DNA of 38,357 bases. Source: an uncultured Muribaculaceae bacterium (lineage in GTDB: Bacteria; Bacteroidota; Bacteroidia; Bacteroidales; Muribaculaceae). Every line of letters starts with the position of its first letter. Position 1 is the stretch's first letter. Under the pieces are notes generated by a model. The model saw nothing but the letters and a program-made list of their open reading frames with translations, searched no databases and had not been told where the DNA came from. The position numbers and the translations under genes were made by a program. Positions 1 through 7,545 of this stretch are shown one piece after another. The stretch is taken from positions 1 through 38,357 of the forward strand of contig CAJTPK010000028.1 in NCBI GenBank assembly GCA_910578075.1, written 5' to 3'.

Positions 1-60
1 AGATGCAATTTTTGCCTCATTTTATTTGGATTTTAATATAGTTCGTTTGAGAAAAGAGTG

Positions 61-277
61 GCGGGTTTCCGCCTCTTTGCTATGTTTTCTTTGGTCTAAA
101 TCCTTGACGCACCACGCACCTGCAGTGCGTGCACCCAACAAGCTTCGCCTGGAACTTTGAGTCAAGCTTTTTGCGTCAAACCAAAAGCGGAGCTTTTGAG
201 TGGTTTTAATGGTTTAATGATTTAATTATTACTTAATTGAATCAAAAATGGTTTCCCTTGGTTATAATGGTTTGAGG
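61..277 (+). repeat. Modular intergenic repeat R1 (type A)
   Basis: A GC-rich head carries an imperfect hairpin (CACGCAC at 113-119 pairs with GTGCGTG at 125-131). The core runs from TCAAACCA (176-183) to TGGTTTGAGG (268-277), an 8-bp inverted repeat at its ends. Inside the core are the small hairpin CAAAAGC-GGA-GCTTTTG and several AATGGTT repeats. The right half is the A variant, rich in TTAATTA. The rest of bases 1-354 shows no gene. Confidence 0.8.
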
Positions 278-354
278 AAAATTGATGAGATGAGGCTGTC
301 AATAGTTATTATGGTTAGCGGAAATCAGTTTGAGATGACCGGAGGATGAAGTTG

Positions 355-386
355 TTGCTTTTGATGAAGAAATTGATTAAATTTGT
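355..386 (+). promoter_or_regulatory. Putative Bacteroidetes promoter for the SPFH-like gene
   Basis: TTG at 355-357 and TAAATTTG at 378-385, followed by T, are separated by 20 nt. This fits the Bacteroidetes TTG-N17-23-TAnnTTTG pattern. The start codon lies 28 nt after the -7 box. Confidence 0.5.
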
Positions 387-413
387 AGACAAAACAATCT
401 AAAGATAAAGATT

Positions 414-812
414 ATGGATAGAAATGTAAATAAAATTATCGGATTAGTTGCCGTTGTGATAGTTCTGGTTATCGGTGCCGCATTCCTTCTGCCTTGGTAT
501 AATGTATGGCAGCAGGAGATGGCAGGCAAGGCAGAATTTGCCAAAGCAGAGCAAAACCGCAAGATAAAGATAGAGGAGGCCAAAGCCAACCTTGAAGCAG
601 AGAAATTGAATGCACAGGCGGAAGTGGAGAGAGCCAAAGGAGCCGCGGAGGCAATCCGTATAGAGAATGGCAGCATCACACCCACTTATATCCAATATCT
701 CTGGGTTCGTCAGCAGTCAAATCTCAACGACAAGACCGTTATCTATGTTCCCACGGAATCCAATCTCCCGATTCTCGAATCTCCCAGAATGCTTCTCAAC
801 GGAGATAAATAA
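414..812 (+). CDS. Small membrane-anchored protein resembling the C-terminus of SPFH/prohibitin proteins
   Basis: A protein of 132 residues. Residues 7-28 form one hydrophobic membrane segment. Residues 33-82 form a charged, Ala/Glu/Lys-rich helix likely to be a coiled coil. Residues 83-132 carry the tail pattern seen at the end of stomatin/prohibitin/HflC-like proteins (YIQYLWVRQQ, then VIYVPTESNLPIL). The SPFH core domain itself is absent, so this is a short relative of such proteins rather than a complete one. The likely role is membrane scaffolding or quality control, but this is inferred from tail similarity only. It has its own promoter, and the toxin-antitoxin pair downstream has a separate one. 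The tail similarity is clear to the eye; the biological role is not. Confidence 0.6.
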   Translation: MDRNVNKIIGLVAVVIVLVIGAAFLLPWYNVWQQEMAGKAEFAKAEQNRKIKIEEAKANLEAEKLNAQAEVERAKGAAEAIRIENGSITPTYIQYLWVRQQSNLNDKTVIYVPTESNLPILESPRMLLNGDK

Positions 813-830
813 GCAACAACTGAATCCGAA

Positions 831-842
831 GCGTTATAACGC
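831..842. promoter_or_regulatory. 12-bp perfect palindrome upstream of the toxin-antitoxin promoter
   Basis: GCGTTATAACGC is perfectly self-complementary. It lies 18 nt after the preceding stop codon and about 20 nt upstream of the -33 box of the toxin-antitoxin promoter, so it could be an operator. No direct evidence of binding. Confidence 0.3.
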
Positions 843-863
843 AAAGATCCAGAGATGCAAATA

Positions 864-896
864 TTTGTAACTTCATCGTAAGATTATTATCTTTGC
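864..896 (+). promoter_or_regulatory. Putative Bacteroidetes promoter of the toxin-antitoxin operon
   Basis: TTTG at 864-867 and TATCTTTGC at 888-896 are spaced by 20 nt, a full match to the Bacteroidetes TTTG...TAnnTTTGY consensus. The antitoxin ATG is at 923, preceded by AAAGGAATAAT. Confidence 0.6.
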
Positions 897-922
897 ATGT
901 AAATTTGTTTTAAAGGAATAAT

Positions 923-1471
923 ATGAGTAGATTGTTCAAATATGATAAGGCTATCAATTCACTCCTATATGCTCTTCAGCAATTGGGTGGTAAGACTGAT
1001 ATGCACAAGCTCTGCAAAATTCTATATTTTGCAGATCAACGTCATTTGTCTTTGTATGGTCGTAGCATAACAGGAGACTCGTACATTGCAATGCAATTCG
1101 GTCCGGTTCCTTCATGTGTGGATGATATTCTCAAGGCATTGCGCGGTGACAGTTTCTTCTCCCAAAGTGCCGAAATAGATTCTTTGAAAAAAAGTATAAT
1201 ATTTGAGAACAGATATATTATGCGCTCTCTGGTTTCTCCGGATATGGATGAGCTCTCTGAAACAGATGTAGAATGCCTTTCATATGCTATTGATATCTGC
1301 AAAAATAAGAATTTTGCAGAATTGACCGAATATTCGCATGGTCTGGCATGGAGTAATACAAGACGTGACCGTGAGATTTCCATCAAGGATATTCTTAGAG
1401 AGGTCGGCGATGATGAGGCATACGCTGAATATATTGCAGACAAACAGAAACTTCAATCTGCATTTTTGTAA
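923..1471 (+). CDS. Panacea (SocA/DUF4065)-domain antitoxin
   Basis: A protein of 182 residues. The hallmark Panacea-domain segment is visible at about residues 24-62: MHKLCKILYFADQRHL, then YGRSITGDSYIAMQFGPVP. The remaining sequence to about residue 150 is helical. Panacea domains are known antitoxin modules that neutralise many unrelated toxins by direct binding. The gene is first in a two-gene unit. Its stop codon overlaps the next start (TAATG), so the two proteins are probably made by coupled translation, which is typical of toxin-antitoxin pairs. A consensus promoter lies directly upstream and a strong hairpin closes the unit. The family call is firm; the antitoxin role comes from family knowledge plus gene order. 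Confidence 0.85.
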   Translation: MSRLFKYDKAINSLLYALQQLGGKTDMHKLCKILYFADQRHLSLYGRSITGDSYIAMQFGPVPSCVDDILKALRGDSFFSQSAEIDSLKKSIIFENRYIMRSLVSPDMDELSETDVECLSYAIDICKNKNFAELTEYSHGLAWSNTRRDREISIKDILREVGDDEAYAEYIADKQKLQSAFL

Positions 1472-1890
1472 TGGATTTACCTGTTCAATTGCTCCGTCAG
1501 GGAGTGAAACGTGGCTCCATCCTGCTATCTGACAGTTTTGAAGACATTGATCATGCAAAATTTTTTGCTGTGATTGGAATATATGAGGATATGATAGCCG
1601 GATTCTTTTTCATAAACTCCAGGATTCATCCGATTGTACAGGCAAAGCCGGAGCAATTTGCGATGCAATATCAGCTTCGGAAAAGGGATTATGATTTTCT
1701 TCGATACGATTCTTTTCTTGGAGCTAATGAGCTTCTAACACGCCCAGTATCAGATCTGATCAAGACAATGATTAACGGTCAAACCTCAATTGTCGGACAA
1801 CTGACAGATGGAGATTTAAACGCTGTTCTTGAGGCATGCCGTAAAAGCAAATTGTTCTCCGCTAAAGAGAAAAGACAATTCTTTTATTGA
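1471..1890 (+). CDS. Probable toxin partner of the Panacea antitoxin
   Basis: A protein of 139 residues starting at an ATG that overlaps the antitoxin stop by one base. No catalytic motif can be named with certainty. Visible features are a hydrophobic beta-rich front (GSILLSD at 16-22, then DHAKFFAVIGIY and GFFFINSRIH), a middle segment DYDFLRYDSFLGANELL (about 74-90), and a charged C-terminus ending KRQFFY. The front half resembles the small beta-barrel of MazF/PemK-like proteins, but that is an impression rather than an identification. The toxin role rests on coupling to a Panacea antitoxin and on size. It could also be a non-toxic partner of unknown function. Confidence 0.6.
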   Translation: MDLPVQLLRQGVKRGSILLSDSFEDIDHAKFFAVIGIYEDMIAGFFFINSRIHPIVQAKPEQFAMQYQLRKRDYDFLRYDSFLGANELLTRPVSDLIKTMINGQTSIVGQLTDGDLNAVLEACRKSKLFSAKEKRQFFY

Positions 1891-1901
1891 AATACACAAC
1901 A

Positions 1902-1930
1902 GGAGGGCCCGCAATCCATGCGGGCCCTCC
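1902..1930 (+). terminator. Strong hairpin after the toxin-antitoxin operon
   Basis: A perfect 12-bp stem (GGAGGGCCCGCA at 1902-1913 with TGCGGGCCCTCC at 1919-1930) and a 5-nt loop start 11 nt after the toxin stop codon. No T-run follows, so it may be an mRNA-stabilising or factor-assisted terminator rather than a classical intrinsic one. Confidence 0.65.
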
Positions 1931-2202
1931 ACGATTCCACTATAAACTATATCTAACTAAACTTCGACTCGCAAACTTTCTCACGAAACCTTGAGGGTCT
2001 TATCCATATTGCTTTGTACCTTATAAACGTGACAAAAGGGCAATAGTTGCTTTAAGTGCATTTATTTACAAGAGTTTAAACTTCCGAAAGGTTCCTTAAC
2101 AATAATCTCTTCCATCCTAATTATTTAAAATCCATTTCTTTTGTCAACCCAAACATTTCCCTCATTAGCCAATCCAGACAAAGAAATTTTTTCAAACCAT
2201 TA
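1931..2202. other. AT-rich spacer with no recognised gene
   Basis: No coding frame, RNA gene or repeat is recognised here. The stretch separates the + strand toxin-antitoxin unit from the convergent fructose operon and could hold decayed sequence. Confidence 0.5.
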
Positions 2203-2477
2203 AAAAGCGTCTCTGTGTGATTAAATTTTTAACGCAGAGGAGCGGAGGAGGAGAGTTTCCGCCTCTTTGCTCTGGTATCTTTGGTTCTATGGTCTACACC
2301 CTTGTCGCACCACGCACCTTCGGTGCGCGCACCCAACAAGCTTCGCCTGAAACTTTGAGTCAGAGCTTTTCGCGTCAAGCCAAAAGCGAAGCTTTTGAAT
2401 GGTTTTAATGGTTTAAAGATTTAATTATTAATTAATTGAATCAAAAAATGGTTTCCCTTGGTTATAATGGTTTGAGG
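2203..2477 (+). repeat. Modular intergenic repeat R2 (type A)
   Basis: The left edge (about 2203-2240) has a TCTCTGTGTGATTAAATTT block followed by ACGCAGAGG; the same block recurs inverted at about 9870-9900. The head (2254-2340) carries the CACGCACC/GGTGCG hairpin, and the core runs from TCAAGCCA (2374-2381) to TGGTTTGAGG (2468-2477). The TTAATTA-rich right half matches R1 and R7. Confidence 0.8.
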
Positions 2478-2524
2478 TAATCGGTTTGAAGTAGTGGATT
2501 TGAGGTAGTCGGTTTGAGGTGTTG
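2469..2524 (+). repeat. Four 14-bp tandem repeats extending the end of R2
   Basis: Units at 2469-2482, 2483-2496, 2497-2510 and 2511-2524 follow the pattern GGTTTGAGGTAGTC with a few substitutions. They grow out of the TGGTTTGAGG end of R2, as if that terminus had been amplified by slippage. Confidence 0.75.
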
Positions 2525-2545
2525 GGGGAGTCGGGGGTAAATGAG

Positions 2546-2592
2546 GAGAACCATGGCTCTGGCGCGGAAGATGCGCCGGGACCATGGTTCTC
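2546..2592 (-). terminator. Large hairpin downstream of the fructokinase gene
   Basis: Arms of 20 nt (2546-2565 and 2573-2592) pair at 17 of 20 positions around a 7-nt loop. The hairpin begins about 22 nt after the fructokinase stop. No T-run follows in the transcribed direction, so it may protect the mRNA end rather than terminate alone. Confidence 0.5.
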
Positions 2593-2614
2593 TGATATAG
2601 GGTTAAGAATGAGA

Positions 2615-3493
2615 TCAGTCTGTGATGTCTGCGGGGAGCACCGGCATGGCACCGTGCTGTGTACAGACAAATGCCGATGTGGTCACTGCCTTGTGATGAG
2701 CCTCTGGCACGCTCTTGCCGCGCAGGATGCTGGCTATGAATGCCGCTGTGAATGAATCTCCTGCGCCTACAGTGTCGGCTACCTCTACCATCGGAGTCGG
2801 CAAGAACGACACTTCGCCCGGTGTGAACACATAGCTTCCGTTGATGCCACATGTAAGGATAAGCATCTTCAGATTGTATTTGCCCAAAAGTATCCAGCAT
2901 TTATCCTGAAGGTCAATGCCCGGATAACCGAACATACGGCTCACCGTAACAAGCTCCTCATCGTTTATCTTCAAGATATTGCAGGCTTTCATCGAGTTGC
3001 ACAGAACCTCTTTTGTGTAGAAACTCTGACGCAGGTTCACGTCAAACACAATCAGCGGGTCATTCTCTTTGGGAATAGCCTGAAGGAACTCGTTGATAGT
3101 AGTGCGTGACACGATATTGCGCTGAGCTAAAGAGCCGAAGCAGAACGCTTTCGTATCGGCAGCTATGGATTTCAGCTCCTCAGTGGCGGGGATATTGTCC
3201 CATGCCACATTCTCCTTTATCTCATATTGCGGCACGCCAGCCTCATCGAGTTCCACCTGCACAGTGCCTGTAGGATAGGGCACGGTGTCGATATGATATT
3301 TCACATCTTTGGCATCGAAATTCTCCAGAAGCTCCTTGCCGAGGGCATCATCGCCGATAGCGCTGATAGCCAGGCTCGGAATGCCGAACTGAGATACATG
3401 ATACGCGAAGTTGGCGGGAGCGCCACCTATTTTCTTACCATCGGGGAGGACATCCCAAAGGGCTTCTCCCATGCCAATTACCAAGTCTTTCAT
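2615..3493 (-). CDS. Fructokinase, PfkB/ribokinase family
   Basis: A protein of 292 residues, normal for the family. The PfkB substrate-binding signature GGAPANFAYH is at 23-32. The C-terminal signature DTVGAGDSF is at 240-248, with D246 as the expected catalytic base. The reaction would be ATP-dependent phosphorylation of free fructose in the cytoplasm. It is the last gene of the operon led by the secreted GH32 enzyme, 57 nt after the MFS permease gene. The same three activities occur together in the Bacteroides fructan locus, which supports fructose over other PfkB substrates. A long hairpin follows the stop codon. Confidence 0.9.
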   Translation of the reverse strand: MKDLVIGMGEALWDVLPDGKKIGGAPANFAYHVSQFGIPSLAISAIGDDALGKELLENFDAKDVKYHIDTVPYPTGTVQVELDEAGVPQYEIKENVAWDNIPATEELKSIAADTKAFCFGSLAQRNIVSRTTINEFLQAIPKENDPLIVFDVNLRQSFYTKEVLCNSMKACNILKINDEELVTVSRMFGYPGIDLQDKCWILLGKYNLKMLILTCGINGSYVFTPGEVSFLPTPMVEVADTVGAGDSFTAAFIASILRGKSVPEAHHKAVTTSAFVCTQHGAMPVLPADITD

Positions 3494-3550
3494 GTTGCTT
3501 GTCGTTTTTTTGTTGCATTATTACATGAGGAATATCCCCATATAATAATA

Positions 3551-4732
3551 TTATGCTGTTTTTTTGATTTTTATTGTATAGAAAAGAAGATAAATCACTC
3601 CTGCCGTCATCACGGCTATAGCACCCGGCTGACCGAAAGCATCTGCCGCGAATCCCATGCACAGCGGGAAGATTGTGCCTCCGAAGAGACCCATTATCAT
3701 CAGACCCGACACCTCGTTTTTCTCGCTTGGCGAAGAAAGGAGAGCCTGGGAGAAGATGATTGAGAAAACATTGGAATTACCATAACCTACCAACGCGATA
3801 CCCACGTATATTGCTGTAAGTGAATGTGCGCTGAAAAGTATGATCATGGATGCCAGCATCATCACCACGCTGATTGCGAAGAAAATCCTGGCGCTTACCA
3901 CGCGGAGAATGAAAGCACCCGTAAATGCTCCGATAGTGCGGAAGATAAAATACAGGCCGGTAGCGAAAGCGGCGTCTTCGAGAGTGAAATTCAGTCGTTC
4001 CATGATGATCATGGGAGCATATGTGTTGGTTCCTACGTCTATACCTACATGACACATTATGCCGATGAAACAGAGCATGATGAACGGACGACCAAGCAGT
4101 TTCACGCACTCCTTTACGCCGGAAGCCTTGTCGGGTTGCTCCTCCTCAATAGGGGTGGCGCCCAAGGCGGTGACAGCCAAAACGCTGACCACGGCATATA
4201 TCAGGAACAGCACGCGCCATGAGAGCCCGAATGTCGGCAATAGGGTGGTGGCGCCCCATGTGGCGATAATTGGAGCCAGGAAAGAAGCTATTGCCTTGAC
4301 AAACTGTCCGAAAGTAAGGGCGGAAGCCAGTTTGTCCCCGCTGATGAGGTTTGTTACAAGGGGATTGAGAGAAGTCTGCATCACGGCATTTCCGATACCC
4401 AACAGAGAGAAAGATATGAGCATCACAGCGTAGGAATCACCGAAAATAGGGATTACTAAAGACACAGCTGTGATTATCAGCGACACGAGCACAGTGTTTT
4501 TGCGTCCTATCCTGTTCATCAGTATGCCCGTCGGCACCGAGAAAATCAGAAACCAGAAGAAAACAAGCGAGGGGAAGATACTTGCCTCTGAGACAGACAG
4601 GTTAAGATCATTTTTAACAAAATTGGTGGCTGTTCCCACGAGATCCACGAATCCCATGGCGAAGAAACAGAGCATCACCGGCACAAGCTGTATAAGCGGA
4701 TTGCGCTTGTTTGAAGTCATTGCAGCATTCAT
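3551..4732 (-). CDS. MFS sugar permease, probably for fructose
   Basis: A protein of 393 residues with about 12 hydrophobic membrane segments. The segment between the second and third helices ends in MNRIGRKNTV, the usual MFS cytoplasmic loop motif. It would import fructose released by the upstream GH32 enzyme across the inner membrane. The start is 9 nt after the GH32 stop, so the two are co-transcribed; a second possible ATG lies three codons in. Substrate assignment is by context: Bacteroides fructan loci carry an MFS fructose permease between the hydrolase and kinase genes. Sequence alone supports only a sugar-type MFS transporter. Confidence 0.85.
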   Translation of the reverse strand: MNAAMTSNKRNPLIQLVPVMLCFFAMGFVDLVGTATNFVKNDLNLSVSEASIFPSLVFFWFLIFSVPTGILMNRIGRKNTVLVSLIITAVSLVIPIFGDSYAVMLISFSLLGIGNAVMQTSLNPLVTNLISGDKLASALTFGQFVKAIASFLAPIIATWGATTLLPTFGLSWRVLFLIYAVVSVLAVTALGATPIEEEQPDKASGVKECVKLLGRPFIMLCFIGIMCHVGIDVGTNTYAPMIIMERLNFTLEDAAFATGLYFIFRTIGAFTGAFILRVVSARIFFAISVVMMLASMIILFSAHSLTAIYVGIALVGYGNSNVFSIIFSQALLSSPSEKNEVSGLMIMGLFGGTIFPLCMGFAADAFGQPGAIAVMTAGVIYLLFYTIKIKKTA

Positions 4733-4741
4733 TGTAGAGCG

Positions 4742-6583
4742 TTATTTGTTTGATGAGTCGGTTGCTATAGAATATATCTTAAGGTTGGAGATCTCCGCAT
4801 TTCCTCCCGCTGAACTTACAGACAGGTGGGAATAAGGGGAATTGGGGAATACAAGATTGGTCATGGCGAAGCGTCCGTCATTACCGAAAATCTCGATGCT
4901 TGATCTGTCGATGAAGATGCGGAGGGTCAGCTTGCGCGATGTCCCGAATGTAGGAGCCACGGTTGTTGCCGGGAAATCCTTGCTGAAATCCACAATACCG
5001 CTCTTTTTGCGGTTGAACGAGAATGTAGCCTCGGCAGGATTGTAGGTCATCACCACCTCCTCGCCATCGGCATTCGACAAGGTAAGATTCACAGACTTAG
5101 CCTTCTTCGGATCTATAGTCAATTCTATTTCGCAGACTCCGTCGTTTGCCGTAGGGAGAGAGAAATTCTTACCCTTTGTTCCCACGCCGGTCTTGCGTGT
5201 GTTGACAATCAGTTTGTCACGTAGTTTTGTCAACTCGGGCGAAGGCACTGTTGATGCGTAATAATCACCGTCCGTGCCCTTGAAGAGAGTCACCTCAAGA
5301 GGGAGAGTATTGGCAGAGCGATATTGCATGGTAGGGACATCGGCGGCATATTGCCAGTTGCTCATCCATCCGATTGCCGTGCGTCTCCCCTCCGGAGCGT
5401 CGCTCCAGCTGACAAGCGCGTAATTATCTTTACCGAAATCGAGCCATTTTGTCGCCACCTTTCCATTTGAGTCAGTGTCGGGAGTGAAAAACTTTCCATC
5501 GAAATCGCCTGTGAAATACTGTATTCCGCTTCCACCGAAAGGTCCGTCGGGATTGATGTTGCATATCAGCACCCATTTTTTCTCATCAGAACCTTCAACA
5601 GGTAGCTGGAACAGATCCGGACATTCCCATACACCCTTCTGCGCACCGAGACCTTTGCCAAAAGCGCTTTGCAGCGTCCAGCTCTTCATGTCGGGCGATG
5701 AGAAAATCAGCATCTCATGGTCGAGCGCATGAGCTAATACCATGGTCCATTCCTTTGTCTGCGGATTCCAGAACATATTTGGATCGCGAGCCTCCGAATC
5801 CAAGGTAAGCACGGGGTTCGCCGGATATATCTCGAAAGTCTCGCCATTGTCATGACTCACGGCAAGGCTTTGGGTCTGGCTGTCGCCCGCCGAGGTATAC
5901 ATCGCCACTACGCTGTTTTCCCCGAATCCAGTGCTGTTTTCACGGTCTATAGCCGAACTTCCGGAGAATACAGTCCCGATACCGTTGGGCAGAATGGCAG
6001 CCGGATGATGTTCCCAGTTCACAAGGTCCTTGGAAGAGGAATGTCCCCAGGTCATGTTCTGCCATTTGGAGCCATAGGGATTCCATTGGTAATACAGATG
6101 CCATACGCCATCCTTATAGAACATACCGTTGGGGTCGTTCATCCAGCCGTAGGAAGGGGTATGATGATATAGCGGTCGGTATTTCTCGCGGTTGGTAGTG
6201 TCGAAATTATCGGATAGCGTCATCTCGCTCCAGCATGCGTCATCCTGAGCCTCGCGCACGGAAGCTCGACCTTGTGTCGACACCACATCGAGAATCACAT
6301 CCTTCCCCTTATAAGGAGAAAGATCGAAAGGCACGGTATAGTCCGTCTTCGACTTTGCCAGTCGGGCGAAGAAAGTCCGTTCGAGCTTGCCATTTACCAA
6401 AACGTTGATTTTGGCATCCTCGATAGACTCCTGTATAGGGAGGATCATCAGTTTGTCATCCCCCTTGACCCTGACGAAAGTATGGTTAGGGCTCAGATGT
6501 TCGATTCGGATGTCGTCAGCGAAACAAGGCATCGCCGCTGCCGCTGCCATTAAGGTTAATCCTGTTCTGAAAATAGAATTCAT
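4742..6583 (-). CDS. Secreted glycoside hydrolase family 32 (fructan/sucrose hydrolase)
   Basis: A protein of 613 residues. An N-terminal signal peptide (1-22) has probable cleavage after CFA; C20 does not sit in a good lipobox. Residues 25-130 form an N-terminal beta domain of the DUF4980 type that precedes GH32 in Bacteroidetes. The GH32 catalytic five-bladed propeller follows, with WMNDPNG at 147-153 (nucleophile D150), ARDPN with transition-state stabiliser D267, and ECPDLF with acid/base E320. A C-terminal beta-sandwich starts near residue 460. It hydrolyses beta-fructosides in the periplasm or outside the cell. Whether it prefers levan, inulin or sucrose cannot be read from the sequence. 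It is first in the operon, with a long leader and a putative promoter at 6758-6766. Confidence 0.93.
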   Translation of the reverse strand: MNSIFRTGLTLMAAAAAMPCFADDIRIEHLSPNHTFVRVKGDDKLMILPIQESIEDAKINVLVNGKLERTFFARLAKSKTDYTVPFDLSPYKGKDVILDVVSTQGRASVREAQDDACWSEMTLSDNFDTTNREKYRPLYHHTPSYGWMNDPNGMFYKDGVWHLYYQWNPYGSKWQNMTWGHSSSKDLVNWEHHPAAILPNGIGTVFSGSSAIDRENSTGFGENSVVAMYTSAGDSQTQSLAVSHDNGETFEIYPANPVLTLDSEARDPNMFWNPQTKEWTMVLAHALDHEMLIFSSPDMKSWTLQSAFGKGLGAQKGVWECPDLFQLPVEGSDEKKWVLICNINPDGPFGGSGIQYFTGDFDGKFFTPDTDSNGKVATKWLDFGKDNYALVSWSDAPEGRRTAIGWMSNWQYAADVPTMQYRSANTLPLEVTLFKGTDGDYYASTVPSPELTKLRDKLIVNTRKTGVGTKGKNFSLPTANDGVCEIELTIDPKKAKSVNLTLSNADGEEVVMTYNPAEATFSFNRKKSGIVDFSKDFPATTVAPTFGTSRKLTLRIFIDRSSIEIFGNDGRFAMTNLVFPNSPYSHLSVSSAGGNAEISNLKIYSIATDSSNK

Positions 6584-6618
6584 GGTTTTCTAATTCTGTA
6601 AAATTTTGAAAAGCATAC

Positions 6619-6713
6619 GGCAGTTGAAACAAGCTGCCGCATTTGCAGATAAAACAATCTTAATTACCTATTGAAGTCATCTAAACTTTTTTACGAAATT
6701 TAGATTACTTCAT
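6619..6713 (-). promoter_or_regulatory. Structured 5' leader of the GH32 operon with two dyads
   Basis: Near the start codon a hairpin pairs CGGCAGTTG (6619-6627) with CAA-G-CTGCCG (6631-6640). Further upstream, TGAAGTCATCTAAA (6673-6686) and TTTAGATTACTTCA (6700-6713) form an inverted repeat matching at 13 of 14 positions. Both lie between the putative promoter and the start codon, so they could be an operator or an attenuator. No known riboswitch is recognised. Confidence 0.45.
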
Positions 6714-6757
6714 TATGAGTTTTTCCCTTGAAAATCATAAAGGTTGCTTGAAGCGAT

Positions 6758-6766
6758 GCAAATATA
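6758..6766 (-). promoter_or_regulatory. Putative -7 promoter box of the GH32 operon
   Basis: On the - strand this reads TATATTTGC, a full TAnnTTTGY match. No convincing -33 TTG sits at the expected spacing; the nearest is 25 nt away. It would give a leader of about 170 nt. Confidence 0.4.
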
Positions 6767-6884
6767 CGAATTTAATCCAGCAGACGGTTATCAAATATCG
6801 CTCATCATATATCACAAATGTTGTACCGCCGCTTTTTTGCAAGCCAACGCACCTTTTTTTACATCCTCCCCCTCAAAGAATTTT

Positions 6885-7130
6885 TCTCAAACCATCATAA
6901 CCAATAAAAACCATTACTCTCAGAAAATTTTCCTCAAACCATTATAACCAATAAAAACCATTAGTCTCAGAAAAATTTTCTCAAACCATTATAACCATTT
7001 GTAACCATTCTTTTTTTTCGGTATTTTAAACCAAATTTTGGAAACCATTAAAACCATTCAAAAGCTTCGCTTTTGGCTTGATGCGAAAGGTTGTAGACCA
7101 AAGAACCAAAGAAACCAGAGCAGAGTCGCG
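6885..7130 (-). repeat. Modular intergenic repeat R3a (type B, inverted)
   Basis: The core lies between TCAAACCA (6981-6988) and TGGCTTGA (7074-7081), on the opposite strand from R1 and R2. It contains the CCAAATTTTGG palindrome and AAAAGC-TTC-GCTTTT. Two units of about 48 bp at 6885-6931 and 6932-6980 repeat its outer end. Its outer flank (to 7130) pairs with the flank of R3b. The preceding stretch 6767-6884 shows nothing recognisable. Confidence 0.75.
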
Positions 7131-7144
7131 CCAATTTCCTGAGA

Positions 7145-7388
7145 CCATGCTCTGGTTTCTTTGGAGCTATGGTCTATACCCTTGTCACACCACGCACCGC
7201 AGGTGCGTGCACTCAACAGGCATTGCTTCAAATTTTTTCGCCTCAAAGCTTTTCGCATCAATCCAAAAGCGAAGCTTTTGAATGGTTTTAATGGTTTAAA
7301 AAATTTGGTTTGAGAAAAAATGGTTTTAAATGGTTAAAATGGTTTGAGGAAAGAGATAATGGTTTTTAGTGGTTAAAATGGTTTGAGG
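7145..7388 (+). repeat. Modular intergenic repeat R3b, head to head with R3a
   Basis: The head carries CACGCACC-GCA-GGTGCGTG, a perfect 8-bp stem, at about 7191-7209. The core runs from TCAATCCA (7258-7265) to TGGTTTGAGG (7340-7349), with further GGTTTGAGG copies to 7388. The left flank CTCTGGTTTCTTTGG is complementary to the flank of R3a, so the pair could form a large cruciform centred near 7137. Confidence 0.75.
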
Positions 7389-7416
7389 AAAAAGAGAAGA
7401 GTGGTTTGAGAAAAAG

Positions 7417-7446
7417 AAAAGGGCGTGTCTCACGACATGCCCTTTT
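7417..7446 (-). terminator. Intrinsic-type terminator after the ABC exporter gene
   Basis: Arms 7417-7429 and 7434-7446 pair at 12 of 13 positions around a 4-nt loop. In the transcribed direction the stem is followed by TCTTTTTCTC, a U-rich tail. It lies about 70 nt after the ABC stop codon. Confidence 0.65.
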
Positions 7447-7470
7447 CAATTTCGATTTGTACCAAATGTA

Positions 7471-7545
7471 GCGTCTCACGACGCCATCCTGCCGCATTGC
7501 CTGACGGCAGGTCTCTTTCACGGTTCCGCCGCTTCCGGCGGAACC
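7471..7545 (-). other. Cluster of three hairpins at the 3' end of the ABC gene
   Basis: Three stems lie in a row: GCGTC/GACGC (7471-7484), CCTGCCG/CGGCAGG (7488-7511), and a perfect 10-bp stem GGTTCCGCCG/CGGCGGAACC (7522-7545) that covers the last codons before the stop. The first shares its loop and closing bases (TCTCACGA) with the terminator next to it. Confidence 0.5.

Noticed and set aside
2217..2408. Short open frame giving a MVYTLVAPRT-type peptide, recurring near 10023
   Set aside because: It runs through the head of the modular repeat; recurrence comes from repeated DNA. No ribosome site or codon pattern supports translation.
6885..6980. Possible CRISPR-like array of about 48-bp units
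   Set aside because: Only two imperfect, directly abutting units without distinct spacers, and no cas genes. They are partial copies of a repeat end.
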